Part shown: positions 27,728-37,376 of the stretch, piece by piece
Position numbering within the stretch: position 1 is the stretch's first letter
Layout: every line of letters begins with the position of its first letter
Source: Candidatus Helarchaeota archaeon
Lineage (GTDB): Archaea; Asgardarchaeota; Lokiarchaeia; Helarchaeales; RDOG01
Reading direction: 5' to 3'
Assembly (NCBI GenBank): GCA_019058315.1
Contig: JAHPZH010000007.1
Location: 124,001 to 188,000, forward strand
Length of the DNA: 64,000 bases
Made by a program: the position numbers and the translations under genes
Notes under the pieces: generated by a model
Told to the model about the DNA's origin: nothing
The model's input: the letters and a program-made list of their open reading frames with translations, nothing else
Database searches by the model: none

Positions 27728-29446
27728 TTAAAAATCTAATGGATCAATATCTAAGCCGGGAAAATTAATCCAATTAGTTAGATTTTTCCTTTGATAAATA
27801 AATAACATATCATTTACTTGACCAAATCCTGGATATATAGCAATCAAGTTATATTCTGAATTAAGAACTTCAGTAATATTTTTACCAAAGAAAATTTCAA
27901 GATCAAATTTCTCGGTAAGGAACGTAAAGAAAGCCTGACCAAGAGTAAATAAAGCCATAGTAGTATAGTTTGACTTTAATTGATGGTATAGAATTTCTCC
28001 GTTTAATACATGATAATACAAACAGACACATGAAAATAATCCGAAGGGTTCATACCAATGGTGGTAAGAAAAATAAGACATTTCATTTCCTGGCATGAGA
28101 TTTCTATCAGATTGTGTTGTTAAAGCACATTCATAAGTTGCAATATAGCCCCAAGGCGGCGAAGCAATTCCAATGAAATCGGAAACTTCCTGATACTGTT
28201 TTATATCATTAATTAAAATTCGTTCAGAAAAGGGACGACCTGCACGAGGAATAACAAATTGATTAATTTGGGGAAGTGTTGTTAACGGTATTACACAAAT
28301 TAATCCTATAAAAATAAATTTCTGATAATTCTTTTGAAATAATTTAAAATTTGTAAAACGAAATCTGCCATATCTAAAAAATTTAATAAGACCTATAAAA
28401 ACTACTAGAATGGTTATAGGCAAGATCGAAGTAATATATTCAGCAAATAATGTAGCTAACATCATGTAAACACCTATCACTACTAACTGAGTGAGAAATA
28501 TGAGAAAAATTACTTCATAATTTCTAAAGATCGTTTTAATATCATTTTTTATTACTAAGGCAAAAAAGAGAAAAATTGGCAAGAATATTATAAAAATTGA
28601 GATTACTAAATATTGTAATAATGCATCAAAAATAAGAACTATTCTTCCAAAAATCCCTAAACCAATATTTAGAGTCAAATTTCTATTAGAATGAACTCCA
28701 ATTAGATTATAAAGGGATCTATTTAATGAACCACTTTCGAGAAAGTCAATTAAAAAGATTGGACCATAAATAATTATTAGTGTTATAGCCGAAATCATTA
28801 AATATTTTATTAAATTCTTTAATAGGTCCATTTTTGATGTTTTATTCCATTCCTTAATGGCTATCCAACAAGAGAGAAATATTGGGAGAGCTGCAATATT
28901 CAAACGTACTCCACCCGCTAACCCCATGAAAACAATTGAAATAGTATATTTCCAACTTTCTTTCATATCAGTTGAATATATATAAAGGCCTAGAACAATA
29001 AAAAAAAGCGTTAAAGTGTACGTTTTGGTAATTATTAAATTATATAAAATCCACCAAGCTATAGACATAGCTAAAACAGTATAAATGCCAGCCATTTCAA
29101 ATTCTACATTTTTTCCTATTTTAATTATGAGAAACGCTGTTATAAATAAAAATACAAATGTAATTATTCTACTATTTAGTAAATTATTGCCAAATATTAG
29201 TAAAGGTAGTCCATATACATATAATAAAACTGGGGACTGAGTAAAGAAAAAATCAACATAAGGAATAAATCCCTCCCAGACTAATTTCGCACAATATGTG
29301 TAAAAATTTTCATCTACGTTTACATGACTTGTAAAAAGGAGAAATAAGCTATTAAAAGCAAAAAAAATAAGAACATAAATAGAATATTGATTGGATTTTA
29401 TCTTTATACTTTCCTTAAAATCTGAAATTATATTTTTAATACTCAT
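27728..29446 (-). CDS. GT-C type integral membrane glycosyltransferase (ArnT/PMT-like)
   Basis: About eleven to thirteen hydrophobic helices fill the 572 residues. The first extracytoplasmic loop has the DE motif of GT-C enzymes (VDENFYTY near residue 45), followed by PYVDFFFTQSPV, the usual start of the second helix. The C-terminal 130 residues form a soluble extracytoplasmic part. These enzymes move sugars from polyprenyl-phosphate carriers to lipids or proteins. It is close to the acyltransferase at 24923, but no operon link is visible. Confidence 0.82.
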   Translation of the reverse strand: MSIKNIISDFKESIKIKSNQYSIYVLIFFAFNSLFLLFTSHVNVDENFYTYCAKLVWEGFIPYVDFFFTQSPVLLYVYGLPLLIFGNNLLNSRIITFVFLFITAFLIIKIGKNVEFEMAGIYTVLAMSIAWWILYNLIITKTYTLTLFFIVLGLYIYSTDMKESWKYTISIVFMGLAGGVRLNIAALPIFLSCWIAIKEWNKTSKMDLLKNLIKYLMISAITLIIIYGPIFLIDFLESGSLNRSLYNLIGVHSNRNLTLNIGLGIFGRIVLIFDALLQYLVISIFIIFLPIFLFFALVIKNDIKTIFRNYEVIFLIFLTQLVVIGVYMMLATLFAEYITSILPITILVVFIGLIKFFRYGRFRFTNFKLFQKNYQKFIFIGLICVIPLTTLPQINQFVIPRAGRPFSERILINDIKQYQEVSDFIGIASPPWGYIATYECALTTQSDRNLMPGNEMSYFSYHHWYEPFGLFSCVCLYYHVLNGEILYHQLKSNYTTMALFTLGQAFFTFLTEKFDLEIFFGKNITEVLNSEYNLIAIYPGFGQVNDMLFIYQRKNLTNWINFPGLDIDPLDF

Positions 29447-29590
29447 ATTGAGTTATTCCATAAATCAAAGAGATAATTATTAAATTTTTTGACAAATAAT
29501 GTAATAAAATTACTTAAACCTATAAATTTTATTAATTATTCCAAATGTTTCTAAATATTAACAATATAATTATAGGACGCCGAAATAATT

Positions 29591-29935
29591 TTGAAAAGAA
29601 AAGGAACTATAAAGGAAATTAGCAAAAGAATCGCTAAAAATCGTATTTATATTCTGTTAAGGAATGCTGAAAGGGTATTTTTAAAAAATAGAAACTTAGC
29701 TCAAAGATATATAGATTTGGTCCGAAAATTAAGCAGAAAATACCGTGTAAAGATTCCATATGAATACAAAATGCGTATTTGTCGTCATTGCAAATCCTAT
29801 TTATGGCCTGGAGTTAATTGTAGAGTCCGGTTAAGAAAAGATAACAATCTTAAAATAACTGTTACATGTTTTGAATGTAATAAGCAAATGAGATTAATTT
29901 ATCCTAGAAGAATTATGAAGGGTTCTCATGACTAA
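29591..29935 (+). CDS. rnp4: Ribonuclease P protein component 4 (Rpr2/Rpp21)
   Basis: Rnp4 is a protein subunit of archaeal RNase P, which trims tRNA 5' ends. N-terminal helices (ISKRIAKNRIYILLRNAERVF) precede a zinc ribbon with C64-x2-C67 and C93-x2-C96. The stretch LAQRYIDLVRKLSRKYRVKIP is strongly conserved in the family. The TTG start lies at 29591. Its stop overlaps the next gene by eight bases, an arrangement with the CRM-domain gene that recurs in archaea. Confidence 0.95.
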   Translation: MKRKGTIKEISKRIAKNRIYILLRNAERVFLKNRNLAQRYIDLVRKLSRKYRVKIPYEYKMRICRHCKSYLWPGVNCRVRLRKDNNLKITVTCFECNKQMRLIYPRRIMKGSHD

Positions 29936-30194
29936 ATCTGAAAAAATGAAAAAAATAATCATTAAGCTTTGGCAAGAACCTCCCATTTTAAATGTGGGCA
30001 AAAAAGGAGTAAATCAAAGCTTTATAGATGAATTTAAAAAACAAATTAAAATAAAGAAAGTCATTAAAGTAAAAATTTTAAAAAGTGCCTTGGATAATGA
30101 AAAAAAAGAAAAAATCATTTCTGATATTTCCAGCCAGGGAAATGCTAAATGTTTAGAAGTCCGAGGAAATCAGGCAATTTTTTCAAAAAAATAA
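29928..30194 (+). CDS. YhbY/CRM-domain RNA-binding protein
   Basis: The 88-residue protein is a single CRM domain: VGKKGVNQSFIDEFKKQI carries the GxxG-type loop, and VIKVKILKSAL plus CLEVRGNQAIFSKK form the remaining strands. Related proteins bind pre-ribosomal or structured RNA. The eight-base overlap with rnp4 implies translational coupling and supports a role in RNA processing or ribosome assembly. Confidence 0.9.
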   Translation: MTKSEKMKKIIIKLWQEPPILNVGKKGVNQSFIDEFKKQIKIKKVIKVKILKSALDNEKKEKIISDISSQGNAKCLEVRGNQAIFSKK

Positions 30195-30214
30195 AAAGTT
30201 TTATGTGATTTAAT

Positions 30215-30871
30215 ATGAAAATTCTAAAACAAATTGGGTTTATTATAATTGCAATTGGACTTATTCTTGGTTTATATCAAGCTTATTTGTTAATTCTTAA
30301 TTATTTATACGACATTTTTGGAATTATTGAGCTAATTGGAACTATTCGTTTAGTTATACTTTTCGCAATGTTAATTGGATTCTTCATAATAATAATGGGT
30401 GGAGTAGTTGAAAATTATTTTACCAAAAAAAATGGTTTAGAATCTGTTGAAAATCCTACATCTGGCTCGACTAGGAAACGAATTTATATAATCGCTGCTA
30501 TAATCGGAGGTTTAATCATATTAGCTCTAACATTTTTAATTATATCATATTCAGGCTTTTATGTTCCACGAGAAATTAGATTATGGATCGATTTATTATC
30601 AATATTTGCAATTATTTGGTTTGCTACTTCACTACCATTATATGTGGATAAAATAAATAAAGACACATTAGAAATCCAACTATTTGGGCTTCATATACAT
30701 GAAACATTTCTGGGAATTATATTAATGGTAACAGGTTTCTTTTTTATTTTTCATCATATAATTGCATTCGATTTTGTTTTCGGAGCTTATTATTTGATTA
30801 TAGGTGCATTTTTAATGGGACGAGACATAGAAGATCTAAGACAATTTAAAATTATTGAACGTATTAAATAA
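30215..30871 (+). CDS. Polytopic membrane protein, unknown
   Basis: Six hydrophobic helices are visible in 218 residues, with a short Lys/Asn/Ser loop between the second and third (KKNGLESVENPTSGSTRKR). No catalytic motif or family signature is recognised. It is the third gene of the rnp4-CRM run, 20 bases after the CRM gene, and may only share their transcript. Confidence 0.7.
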   Translation: MKILKQIGFIIIAIGLILGLYQAYLLILNYLYDIFGIIELIGTIRLVILFAMLIGFFIIIMGGVVENYFTKKNGLESVENPTSGSTRKRIYIIAAIIGGLIILALTFLIISYSGFYVPREIRLWIDLLSIFAIIWFATSLPLYVDKINKDTLEIQLFGLHIHETFLGIILMVTGFFFIFHHIIAFDFVFGAYYLIIGAFLMGRDIEDLRQFKIIERIK

Positions 30872-30887
30872 CAAAATTATTAATTTT

Positions 30888-31988
30888 TTAATTTTCAGAT
30901 CTATTTGAAAAATTTTTAGTAGAAATTCCCCTAGTTTCTAGCCAATTTTTTGTAGTTCCACTAATAATCAAGTTTGAATTCTTTAGATCGTTTAAATTCT
31001 TCGATTTAGTTAAAAACATGGCAATTTTAAGCTCTTTAATGAATTTTTCCATTAATTCTTTTAATTTATTATAATCATCTTCATATGCGGGTTTTAAGAA
31101 AGGAAGCGAAATTCCAACCAAATCTGCACCAATAGCAATAGCTTTTGCAATATCCAATCCATTTCGAACACCACCAGAAGAAATCAAATTAATACCAATT
31201 GTAGATGCCTCAATAGTGGCAACAGCAGTCGGAATTCCCCAATCCCAAAATGTTTTTGTAATTTCTGGTAAAGTTTTTACTTTATCTTTTGATCTATAAT
31301 ATTCCACAGCTGCCCAACTAGTTCCACCAACTCCACTGATATCAACTGCATCTATTTCAAGGTTTTTTAGTAACATTATTTCTTCTTTTGCTATCCCTGC
31401 TCCAGTTTCTTTAACTATTAATGGAATTTTTATATCTTTTTTGATTTTTTGGAGTCCATTTATAACTCCTTTATAAAATGGGTCTCCCTCACTCTGTAAA
31501 CATTCCTGTAATGCGTTCAAATGAATGGTAAATGCATTAGCTTGGATCATTTTAATTGCACGATTGATTTCAAACATACCATACTCATCTGAAATTTGAG
31601 GAGCACCAAGATTACCTATAATAAAAGCATCGGGAGCTGTCTCTCGTGCAATATTATAAGTATATTCCAAACTAGGATCTTTAATTGCGGCTCTTTGGCT
31701 TCCTAGAGCAAGACTAATGTTGAATTCTTTTGCAAGTTTGGCCAAATTTTTATTTATTTTTTTGCTAACTTCATGTCCTCCAGTCATTGCATTAATTAGA
31801 ATGGGACTATTAAATTGATGATTGAAAATATTTATTGAAGTATCAATTTCATTAAAATCAATTTCTGGAAGAGCTCGATGGATAAATTCAATATCTTGAA
31901 ACCCAGTTTTTTTATAATTTGCTTCTATATTCTCTTCTATACAAATTATGATATGTTCGAATTTACGATTTTCTATTTCTTCAGCCAT
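30888..31988 (-). CDS. fni: Isopentenyl-diphosphate delta-isomerase type 2
   Basis: Fni interconverts isopentenyl and dimethylallyl diphosphate using FMN and NADPH. Signatures are RKFEHIIIC near the N-terminus, NAMTGGH (67-73), LGSQRAAIKD, IHLNALQE, VDISGVGGTSWA and the FMN phosphate-binding ISSGGVRNGLDIAKAIAIGAD. It is the last gene of the minus-strand isoprenoid cluster, 12 bases after HMG-CoA reductase, and converges with the membrane protein at 30215. Confidence 0.95.
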   Translation of the reverse strand: MAEEIENRKFEHIIICIEENIEANYKKTGFQDIEFIHRALPEIDFNEIDTSINIFNHQFNSPILINAMTGGHEVSKKINKNLAKLAKEFNISLALGSQRAAIKDPSLEYTYNIARETAPDAFIIGNLGAPQISDEYGMFEINRAIKMIQANAFTIHLNALQECLQSEGDPFYKGVINGLQKIKKDIKIPLIVKETGAGIAKEEIMLLKNLEIDAVDISGVGGTSWAAVEYYRSKDKVKTLPEITKTFWDWGIPTAVATIEASTIGINLISSGGVRNGLDIAKAIAIGADLVGISLPFLKPAYEDDYNKLKELMEKFIKELKIAMFLTKSKNLNDLKNSNLIISGTTKNWLETRGISTKNFSNRSEN

Positions 31989-32000
31989 TTTTCATCTGTC

Positions 32001-33281
32001 CTAACTCTTTTTACCTCTTCCTAAACGTTCATGAGAAATTGATAAATGACCAGCAGATAATGCTGCACAAAGACTTATTTCACCGGCTAATGCGGTCGAT
32101 GTAATAATTTCTGCAAATTTTACTGCCATAGTACCAGGGGGTTTATCCTTATAAAAACCTGCACACCCTAAAATAGATAAACCTTCTTTTTGGGTGGGTA
32201 GATGAGTTCCTCCACCAGTAGTACCAATTTCTAATGATGGTAAAAGAAGGGACATATATAAATCATTATTTTCTAAAATTTCTGCAGTTAATATTCCCAT
32301 TGAGCTCTCTACTACTTGTGCTGGATCTTGTCCAGTAGCTAAAAAAATTGCTGCTATAATATTTGCTACATGAGCGTTAAGTCCATAGGCAGCCGCTTGT
32401 CCTGATCCGATATATATTTTTCGGAATACAACTTCAGCAATAGCTTCAGGTGTGGTCTTTAATGTCTCTTTAATATAAGATTTTGGTAAAACAACCTCAG
32501 CCTGTACTGTTTTACCCCTTCCTAAAATATAATTAAGTGCACTAGGTTTCTTATCAACACACATATTTCCTGAAGTTGCGATTAACTCACATTTAACAGG
32601 TCCTTTTTCTATAATGAAATCAGCTGCTTTTCTTGAACCCGTTGTTATCATATTCATTCCCATTGCATCTGCGGAAAATACTAAAAACCTTATAAATAAA
32701 CTTCTTCCTACTATCCAACTCTGGATATCCTTTAATATTGCGAAAGGATCGACATTTTTAAAAATTTCAGCAATTTTTTCAAAATGATCATTAATCCATT
32801 TAACCAAGATTTGACCATTTTCCGTGAATGGTGGTTCTATTATTTTAAAAACTGGAGCCCTTGCCATCATATTTTTTAAAACTTTTACATTACATCCCCC
32901 AGCATTCGTTATGATAGAACAACCTCTGTTTACAGATGCTACTAATGCACCTTCTGTCGTACATAGTGGGACATAATAATCACCTTTCGCAACTTCCCCA
33001 TTAACTTTTATAGGTCCTGCACACCCTATTGGTATAGAAGCACATCCAATCGGATTTTCTATGTTTCTGGAGGCAGTTAAATTCATATCTATTGAATAAT
33101 TCCCAATATTTTCTAATTTAATATGTTTAAGTTTTTCCAAAGCTTTTCTACGTAATGTTGTTGCTTTTTCAATGTCACCATCTACAAATTTTTCCACTTG
33201 ATATAATTTAATTTCACCAAGGACTATTTTTTCGATTATTTCTTGTTCATTCATTGGATGCAACTCAGAACTATAGATCAT
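32001..33281 (-). CDS. hmgA: 3-hydroxy-3-methylglutaryl-CoA reductase (class I)
   Basis: HMG-CoA reductase makes mevalonate from HMG-CoA with NADPH. Conserved blocks are ENPIGCASIPIGCAGP with the catalytic Glu, DAMGMNMITTGSRKAADFI with the active Asp/Lys region, GTTGGGTHLPTQKE, and the C-terminal AGHLSISHERLGRGK with the catalytic His. The length and GxAGxI pattern fit the class I (archaeal/eukaryotic) type, and no membrane domain is present. Its ATG overlaps the stop of the HMG-CoA synthase fusion (ATGA), so translation is coupled. Confidence 0.96.
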   Translation of the reverse strand: MIYSSELHPMNEQEIIEKIVLGEIKLYQVEKFVDGDIEKATTLRRKALEKLKHIKLENIGNYSIDMNLTASRNIENPIGCASIPIGCAGPIKVNGEVAKGDYYVPLCTTEGALVASVNRGCSIITNAGGCNVKVLKNMMARAPVFKIIEPPFTENGQILVKWINDHFEKIAEIFKNVDPFAILKDIQSWIVGRSLFIRFLVFSADAMGMNMITTGSRKAADFIIEKGPVKCELIATSGNMCVDKKPSALNYILGRGKTVQAEVVLPKSYIKETLKTTPEAIAEVVFRKIYIGSGQAAAYGLNAHVANIIAAIFLATGQDPAQVVESSMGILTAEILENNDLYMSLLLPSLEIGTTGGGTHLPTQKEGLSILGCAGFYKDKPPGTMAVKFAEIITSTALAGEISLCAALSAGHLSISHERLGRGKKS

Positions 33282-34930
33282 TTCAGCTTTATCATATCTT
33301 TTGCGAAATATCTTTTTATTAGAGAAATATATTTTTTCCCTGTTATTTCGTCCGGATTGTGTAATCTTTGAGAAAATGGATATATATTATTTAAATATTT
33401 CTTATATAGTTCTGTTACTTCGAAAATAGCACAACCTCCTCCAGCTCCGGAACCATACCAACCTGTCAAAATCTTGTCTCCTTCCATCAATTTAATAGTT
33501 GGGTTATCTGGATTTTCAAATCCAACTTTTTTTGCGGTTTCTTTATCAATCTTAATAGCATGTTCTGGTTCATTCACTATTTCAGCTAATCCGAACATTG
33601 TAGCTGCGGAATAAGTATTGCCCAGATAAATCACTGGTTTTCCAATAACACAAGGTTTCAATCCAGCTTCAATTCTACTTTTATCATCTAATTTATATTT
33701 CTGAACTTCTTTTTTCTCAAAATTATAATTGGGTTGATGAAAAGTGGCAGCAACTATTTCTTTAAGATCAATATTCATCATTTTTAAAGTCTTATTAATG
33801 GCTGCCTCTTGATATGCAAAATATGATGGGTTTCCAGTAAATGCATGACCATGAAATGGATAATTTTGATATTTACGACGAGCAAAATCTGGATGATCCC
33901 CTACATGTGTATTCATTGTTAAGTATTCTAAAATAACATTATATTTTGAAATAACCATACACACAGCTCCAGCTCCAGTATCTAAGTCTAAAGGATCGCC
34001 AGGAGATCCTTGAGCCACATCCGCCCCAATTAATAATGCAGTATCTATTTCTCCAGTTTTAATCATTGAAATGGCTGGCTTAATCTGCATTCCAGTTGCT
34101 ATACACGCAAATTCTGCATCATAAACAATAATGTTTTCGGGTGCACCTACGTAACTCATTACATTTGTAGCCGAGGGCTTTACCGAATATGGTTTGGATT
34201 CTGAGCCTACAACAATCATACCTATTGTCTCAACAATTTCAGGAGGTAATAATGAAAGTGCATCAGCAGCAGCATCCATGGCTAAAGTACTTGTATCTTG
34301 GTCCCAATTTGGAACGGTTACTTCTTTAACTCCCAAACCTTTTAAAATATAATTAGGATCGATATTCAAGTGTTTTGCCATATTTTGAGCAGTTGTTTTA
34401 TATCTAGGAATTGAAACTCCTATAGAAGCGATTCCGGGATTTTTACATTCAATTAGTTTATCTGTGAAAGGTATCTGTTTTTTTCTATTTATTGGTTTAG
34501 GTTTAAATTTAACCCCATAATATATTGCGCCATCTGGGTTATTATCTAATATTCGCATAGTTGGTTCTACTTCTTTACCGATCCATTCTTGAACAGAAAA
34601 TATTTTATTTGCTGGAATATCAATATCTGTTAGTTCAGTAGGAATTCTTACTTCAGATCCATCAAAATCTATCTTAATAATTCCCACTGCCTTATTTTTC
34701 ACCCATTCCAAACCGATTTGAGATTCTCTAGATATACTAATAGCATCAATAACTCCATCTTGTACTAGAGATACAGTATTTATTGTTCCACCTCTTCCAC
34801 ATTCAGGACAAATTTGTTTAATTTTAGAAGAAAAAAATATTTTGCCGCATTCTGAATGTTTATAACCTATTAATCTATGTCTAATATCCCTAGTTCTAGT
34901 ATAATAAGGTAAACCATAACGACTCATCAT
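33278..34930 (-). CDS. DUF35-domain / HMG-CoA synthase fusion
   Basis: Residues 1-145 are a DUF35 unit: a rubredoxin-like zinc site with H25, C28, C41 and C44 (the usual first Cys is His), then an OB fold. Residues about 165-515 are HMG-CoA synthase with E244, C276 and H398, whose spacing (32 and 122) matches the E79/C111/H233 triad of bacterial MvaS. The enzyme condenses acetoacetyl-CoA and acetyl-CoA. In other archaea DUF35, thiolase and HMGS are separate proteins of one complex; here the scaffold is fused to HMGS. The thiolase-like gene lies 14 bases upstream and hmgA overlaps downstream. Confidence 0.92.
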   Translation of the reverse strand: MMSRYGLPYYTRTRDIRHRLIGYKHSECGKIFFSSKIKQICPECGRGGTINTVSLVQDGVIDAISISRESQIGLEWVKNKAVGIIKIDFDGSEVRIPTELTDIDIPANKIFSVQEWIGKEVEPTMRILDNNPDGAIYYGVKFKPKPINRKKQIPFTDKLIECKNPGIASIGVSIPRYKTTAQNMAKHLNIDPNYILKGLGVKEVTVPNWDQDTSTLAMDAAADALSLLPPEIVETIGMIVVGSESKPYSVKPSATNVMSYVGAPENIIVYDAEFACIATGMQIKPAISMIKTGEIDTALLIGADVAQGSPGDPLDLDTGAGAVCMVISKYNVILEYLTMNTHVGDHPDFARRKYQNYPFHGHAFTGNPSYFAYQEAAINKTLKMMNIDLKEIVAATFHQPNYNFEKKEVQKYKLDDKSRIEAGLKPCVIGKPVIYLGNTYSAATMFGLAEIVNEPEHAIKIDKETAKKVGFENPDNPTIKLMEGDKILTGWYGSGAGGGCAIFEVTELYKKYLNNIYPFSQRLHNPDEITGKKYISLIKRYFAKDMIKLK

Positions 34931-34944
34931 AATATCCCACCAAA

Positions 34945-36162
34945 TTATTTTTCCAATATATGTATCATTTGTTTTGTTCCAGAAGCAGATTGTTCATGTA
35001 ATAAAGCAATTTTTGGGTTATTTTCTACTTGGTTTCTTCCTTTACCATTTAATTGATCAACTAATTGAACCAATCTACTCAATCCAGCTACACCCGGTAC
35101 ATTTCCATAAATATAAGTGCTTCCACAAGGATTTAATATAAAAGATCCACCTGTATCATTTTCATAAATTATATGTTTATTTCCGTAATCATCAGGTAAT
35201 GCTTTTAATTTATTTGAGATTTTTGGAAGTGCTGGATATTCTAAAATTTCTAATCCTTCCAAAGCTAATGGACCAACAATAGTGACTTTTGTATCCACAC
35301 TTACTAAATCCAAATCATTTGGAGTAATTTGTGCCTTTTCATAGGCAATATTTGCTGCTCTACTTAAAGCAGGGTAATGAAAAATATTATTTTGATTCCA
35401 AAATTCTGAGGGTCCAGTAGTACTCACTGAAGCTTTAATATAGATAGGTGATTTATATTCTCGAGCCCTTTCTACAGAGGTTAATAGAATAGCAGCCGCA
35501 CCATCATTTTTAGTAGAAGCGAAGTCATAAAATGTTAAAGGATCATAATATAATCTACTATCTGCATTTTCTTTTAAGTAATTAAATTGTGATAATTTCT
35601 TTGGACCTCTTGTCGCATTATATTTATCATTAATTGCGATTGATATAAGATCTTTATGAGTAGTTTTTGTTTCATGTAAATATTTGGAAGCTAAAGTTGC
35701 ATATACATTTTGCCACTTCCAATTCCATAGCCTTAAATTGGGATCTATGCTCTTATCGGAAACATCAACTGTATATTGTTGGTCAGAGCGTTTATCGCAA
35801 CCAGCTACAATTACAAATTCACATTCATTTGATTTAATCGCACTTATAGCAGCATTTAAAGCCTCACTGCCTTTTGAAAAACCATGCATTCTTGACATTA
35901 TCCCAAAATTAGAAGCAAAAATTGACTCCCATGCCAATTGACCTTTTTTCCCAATAACTGCAGATGCAGTAGCACTTGATAAGAATATTCCATCAAAATC
36001 TTTTCTATGAAATCTTTTCTTTGATTCTAATTCAACTTTAGTAACCAAACCCATAGCAGCGGTTGCGGCTAGTTCTTCAAATGAAATTAGATATTCTTCT
36101 CTACAAGGAACTAAATAAGTTCCAATTATAGCCGCATCTGAATTTTTAATATTTCTTTCCAT
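34945..36162 (-). CDS. Thiolase-family protein lacking the catalytic cysteine
   Basis: The archaeal thiolase fold is clear: FASNFGIM, ALNAAISAI, the C-terminal NPCGST block and the ending IHILEK. But the nucleophile position, normally the Cys of an A-C-x-S-G motif, reads G94-F95-S96-K97-G98, and the usual GHP His is Asn354 (GNVPG). His389 is retained. In this family the N-terminal Cys takes the acyl group, so acetoacetyl-CoA synthesis by the normal route is unlikely. By position it should supply HMG-CoA synthase with acetoacetyl-CoA; it may instead be structural or need an active partner. Confidence 0.85.
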   Translation of the reverse strand: MERNIKNSDAAIIGTYLVPCREEYLISFEELAATAAMGLVTKVELESKKRFHRKDFDGIFLSSATASAVIGKKGQLAWESIFASNFGIMSRMHGFSKGSEALNAAISAIKSNECEFVIVAGCDKRSDQQYTVDVSDKSIDPNLRLWNWKWQNVYATLASKYLHETKTTHKDLISIAINDKYNATRGPKKLSQFNYLKENADSRLYYDPLTFYDFASTKNDGAAAILLTSVERAREYKSPIYIKASVSTTGPSEFWNQNNIFHYPALSRAANIAYEKAQITPNDLDLVSVDTKVTIVGPLALEGLEILEYPALPKISNKLKALPDDYGNKHIIYENDTGGSFILNPCGSTYIYGNVPGVAGLSRLVQLVDQLNGKGRNQVENNPKIALLHEQSASGTKQMIHILEK

Positions 36163-36181
36163 TATTTTAACCTATTTAATT

Positions 36182-37234
36182 TTATATATCTCTAAATTGA
36201 ACAAAATCTACCAAATTCGAAAAAAATTGATTAGTACTTTTAGTAAATTTTATTTTATCGAGGACCTTTCTTGCTTGATTCACGATATCCAAAGCTTTTT
36301 GTTTCGTATGTTCAAGAGCTTTAGTATCTTTAAATATTTGCTTAACAGTTTTAATTTCCTTTTCTGTAATTTCAGGTTTACCTAATAATTCTTGCAATCT
36401 ATCATCCTTTTTATTTGCATAAATTGTAAGTAGGGTCTTTTTACCCTCCCTAATATCACTATCAGTAGGCTTTCCAATCTTCTGCTTCTTACCAAACACT
36501 CCTAAAATATCATCTCGTATTTGAAAAGCTTTTCCCAATAATAAAGCAAACTGACTTAAAAGTGATTTATCTCTTTCAGATTTATCACCTAATAATGCTC
36601 CTATTAGAATTGATTTTTCAAAAAGGGCTGATGTCTTACCTTCAATCATGGCCATATAATCCTTTTCTGAAACCATTTTTAAAGGTAAGTTCTGTAAATA
36701 GGTTTCATACAAAACGCCATTAATAATATCCCGATAAGCTTGCTGATAATAAGTAACAGCCTTTTTAATGATATTGGTAGAAAAATTTGATGATAAGATA
36801 GGCTCAAAGCCCATATCTAATAAATAATCACCACCCAAGATACCCATTGTAACCCCAAAATCTTTCTGTTGTGATGATTGACTTAAATTATAATCAAACC
36901 ATTGTTGATAAGCCACATGAAAGCTGGGTTGTCCTCGCCGTGTCACATCATGGTCAATTATATCATCATGAATTAAAGATGCATTATGTAGTAACTCTAC
37001 ACAAATGGATAATTTATGAATTGCTTCTAGACTTCTTCCACCTTTCCCCTCATATGCAGCGATTAAAGCAATAGGTCTTAGTCTCTTACCTCCTGCTAAA
37101 ATAAACTGCTTTAAATCTGAATAATATTTAATAATAAATGGATTTTTTTCGGGAATCATCTTTTTAAAAAAGAAAATTCCAATTTCCACATCAATTATCT
37201 CTTTCTCATCTTTCAGAACTTTTTGAAAATCCAT
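36182..37234 (-). CDS. Geranylgeranyl diphosphate synthase-type polyprenyl synthetase
   Basis: The trans-prenyltransferase signatures are present: GGKRLRP (48-54), the first aspartate-rich motif D90-D-I-I-D94, and FQIRDDILGVFGKK as the second. In archaea this enzyme elongates DMAPP with IPP to C15/C20 (or longer) chains for ether lipids. Chain length cannot be fixed from sequence; the residues before the first DDxxD are small and aliphatic/Ile-rich. The length of 350 residues is normal. It is part of the isoprenoid cluster, 19 bases before the thiolase-like gene. Confidence 0.93.
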   Translation of the reverse strand: MDFQKVLKDEKEIIDVEIGIFFFKKMIPEKNPFIIKYYSDLKQFILAGGKRLRPIALIAAYEGKGGRSLEAIHKLSICVELLHNASLIHDDIIDHDVTRRGQPSFHVAYQQWFDYNLSQSSQQKDFGVTMGILGGDYLLDMGFEPILSSNFSTNIIKKAVTYYQQAYRDIINGVLYETYLQNLPLKMVSEKDYMAMIEGKTSALFEKSILIGALLGDKSERDKSLLSQFALLLGKAFQIRDDILGVFGKKQKIGKPTDSDIREGKKTLLTIYANKKDDRLQELLGKPEITEKEIKTVKQIFKDTKALEHTKQKALDIVNQARKVLDKIKFTKSTNQFFSNLVDFVQFRDI

Positions 37235-37376
37235 TATATTTCACATAAATTATTAAAACAATTACTTAATCATATAAAGAAATAATTATATTTAGAGTAT
37301 GGTTAACTTATTTAAAATTAATCCTTTTACCACTCCAAATCCAATTCATTATTAAAATTAATAAATTTGAATTATA

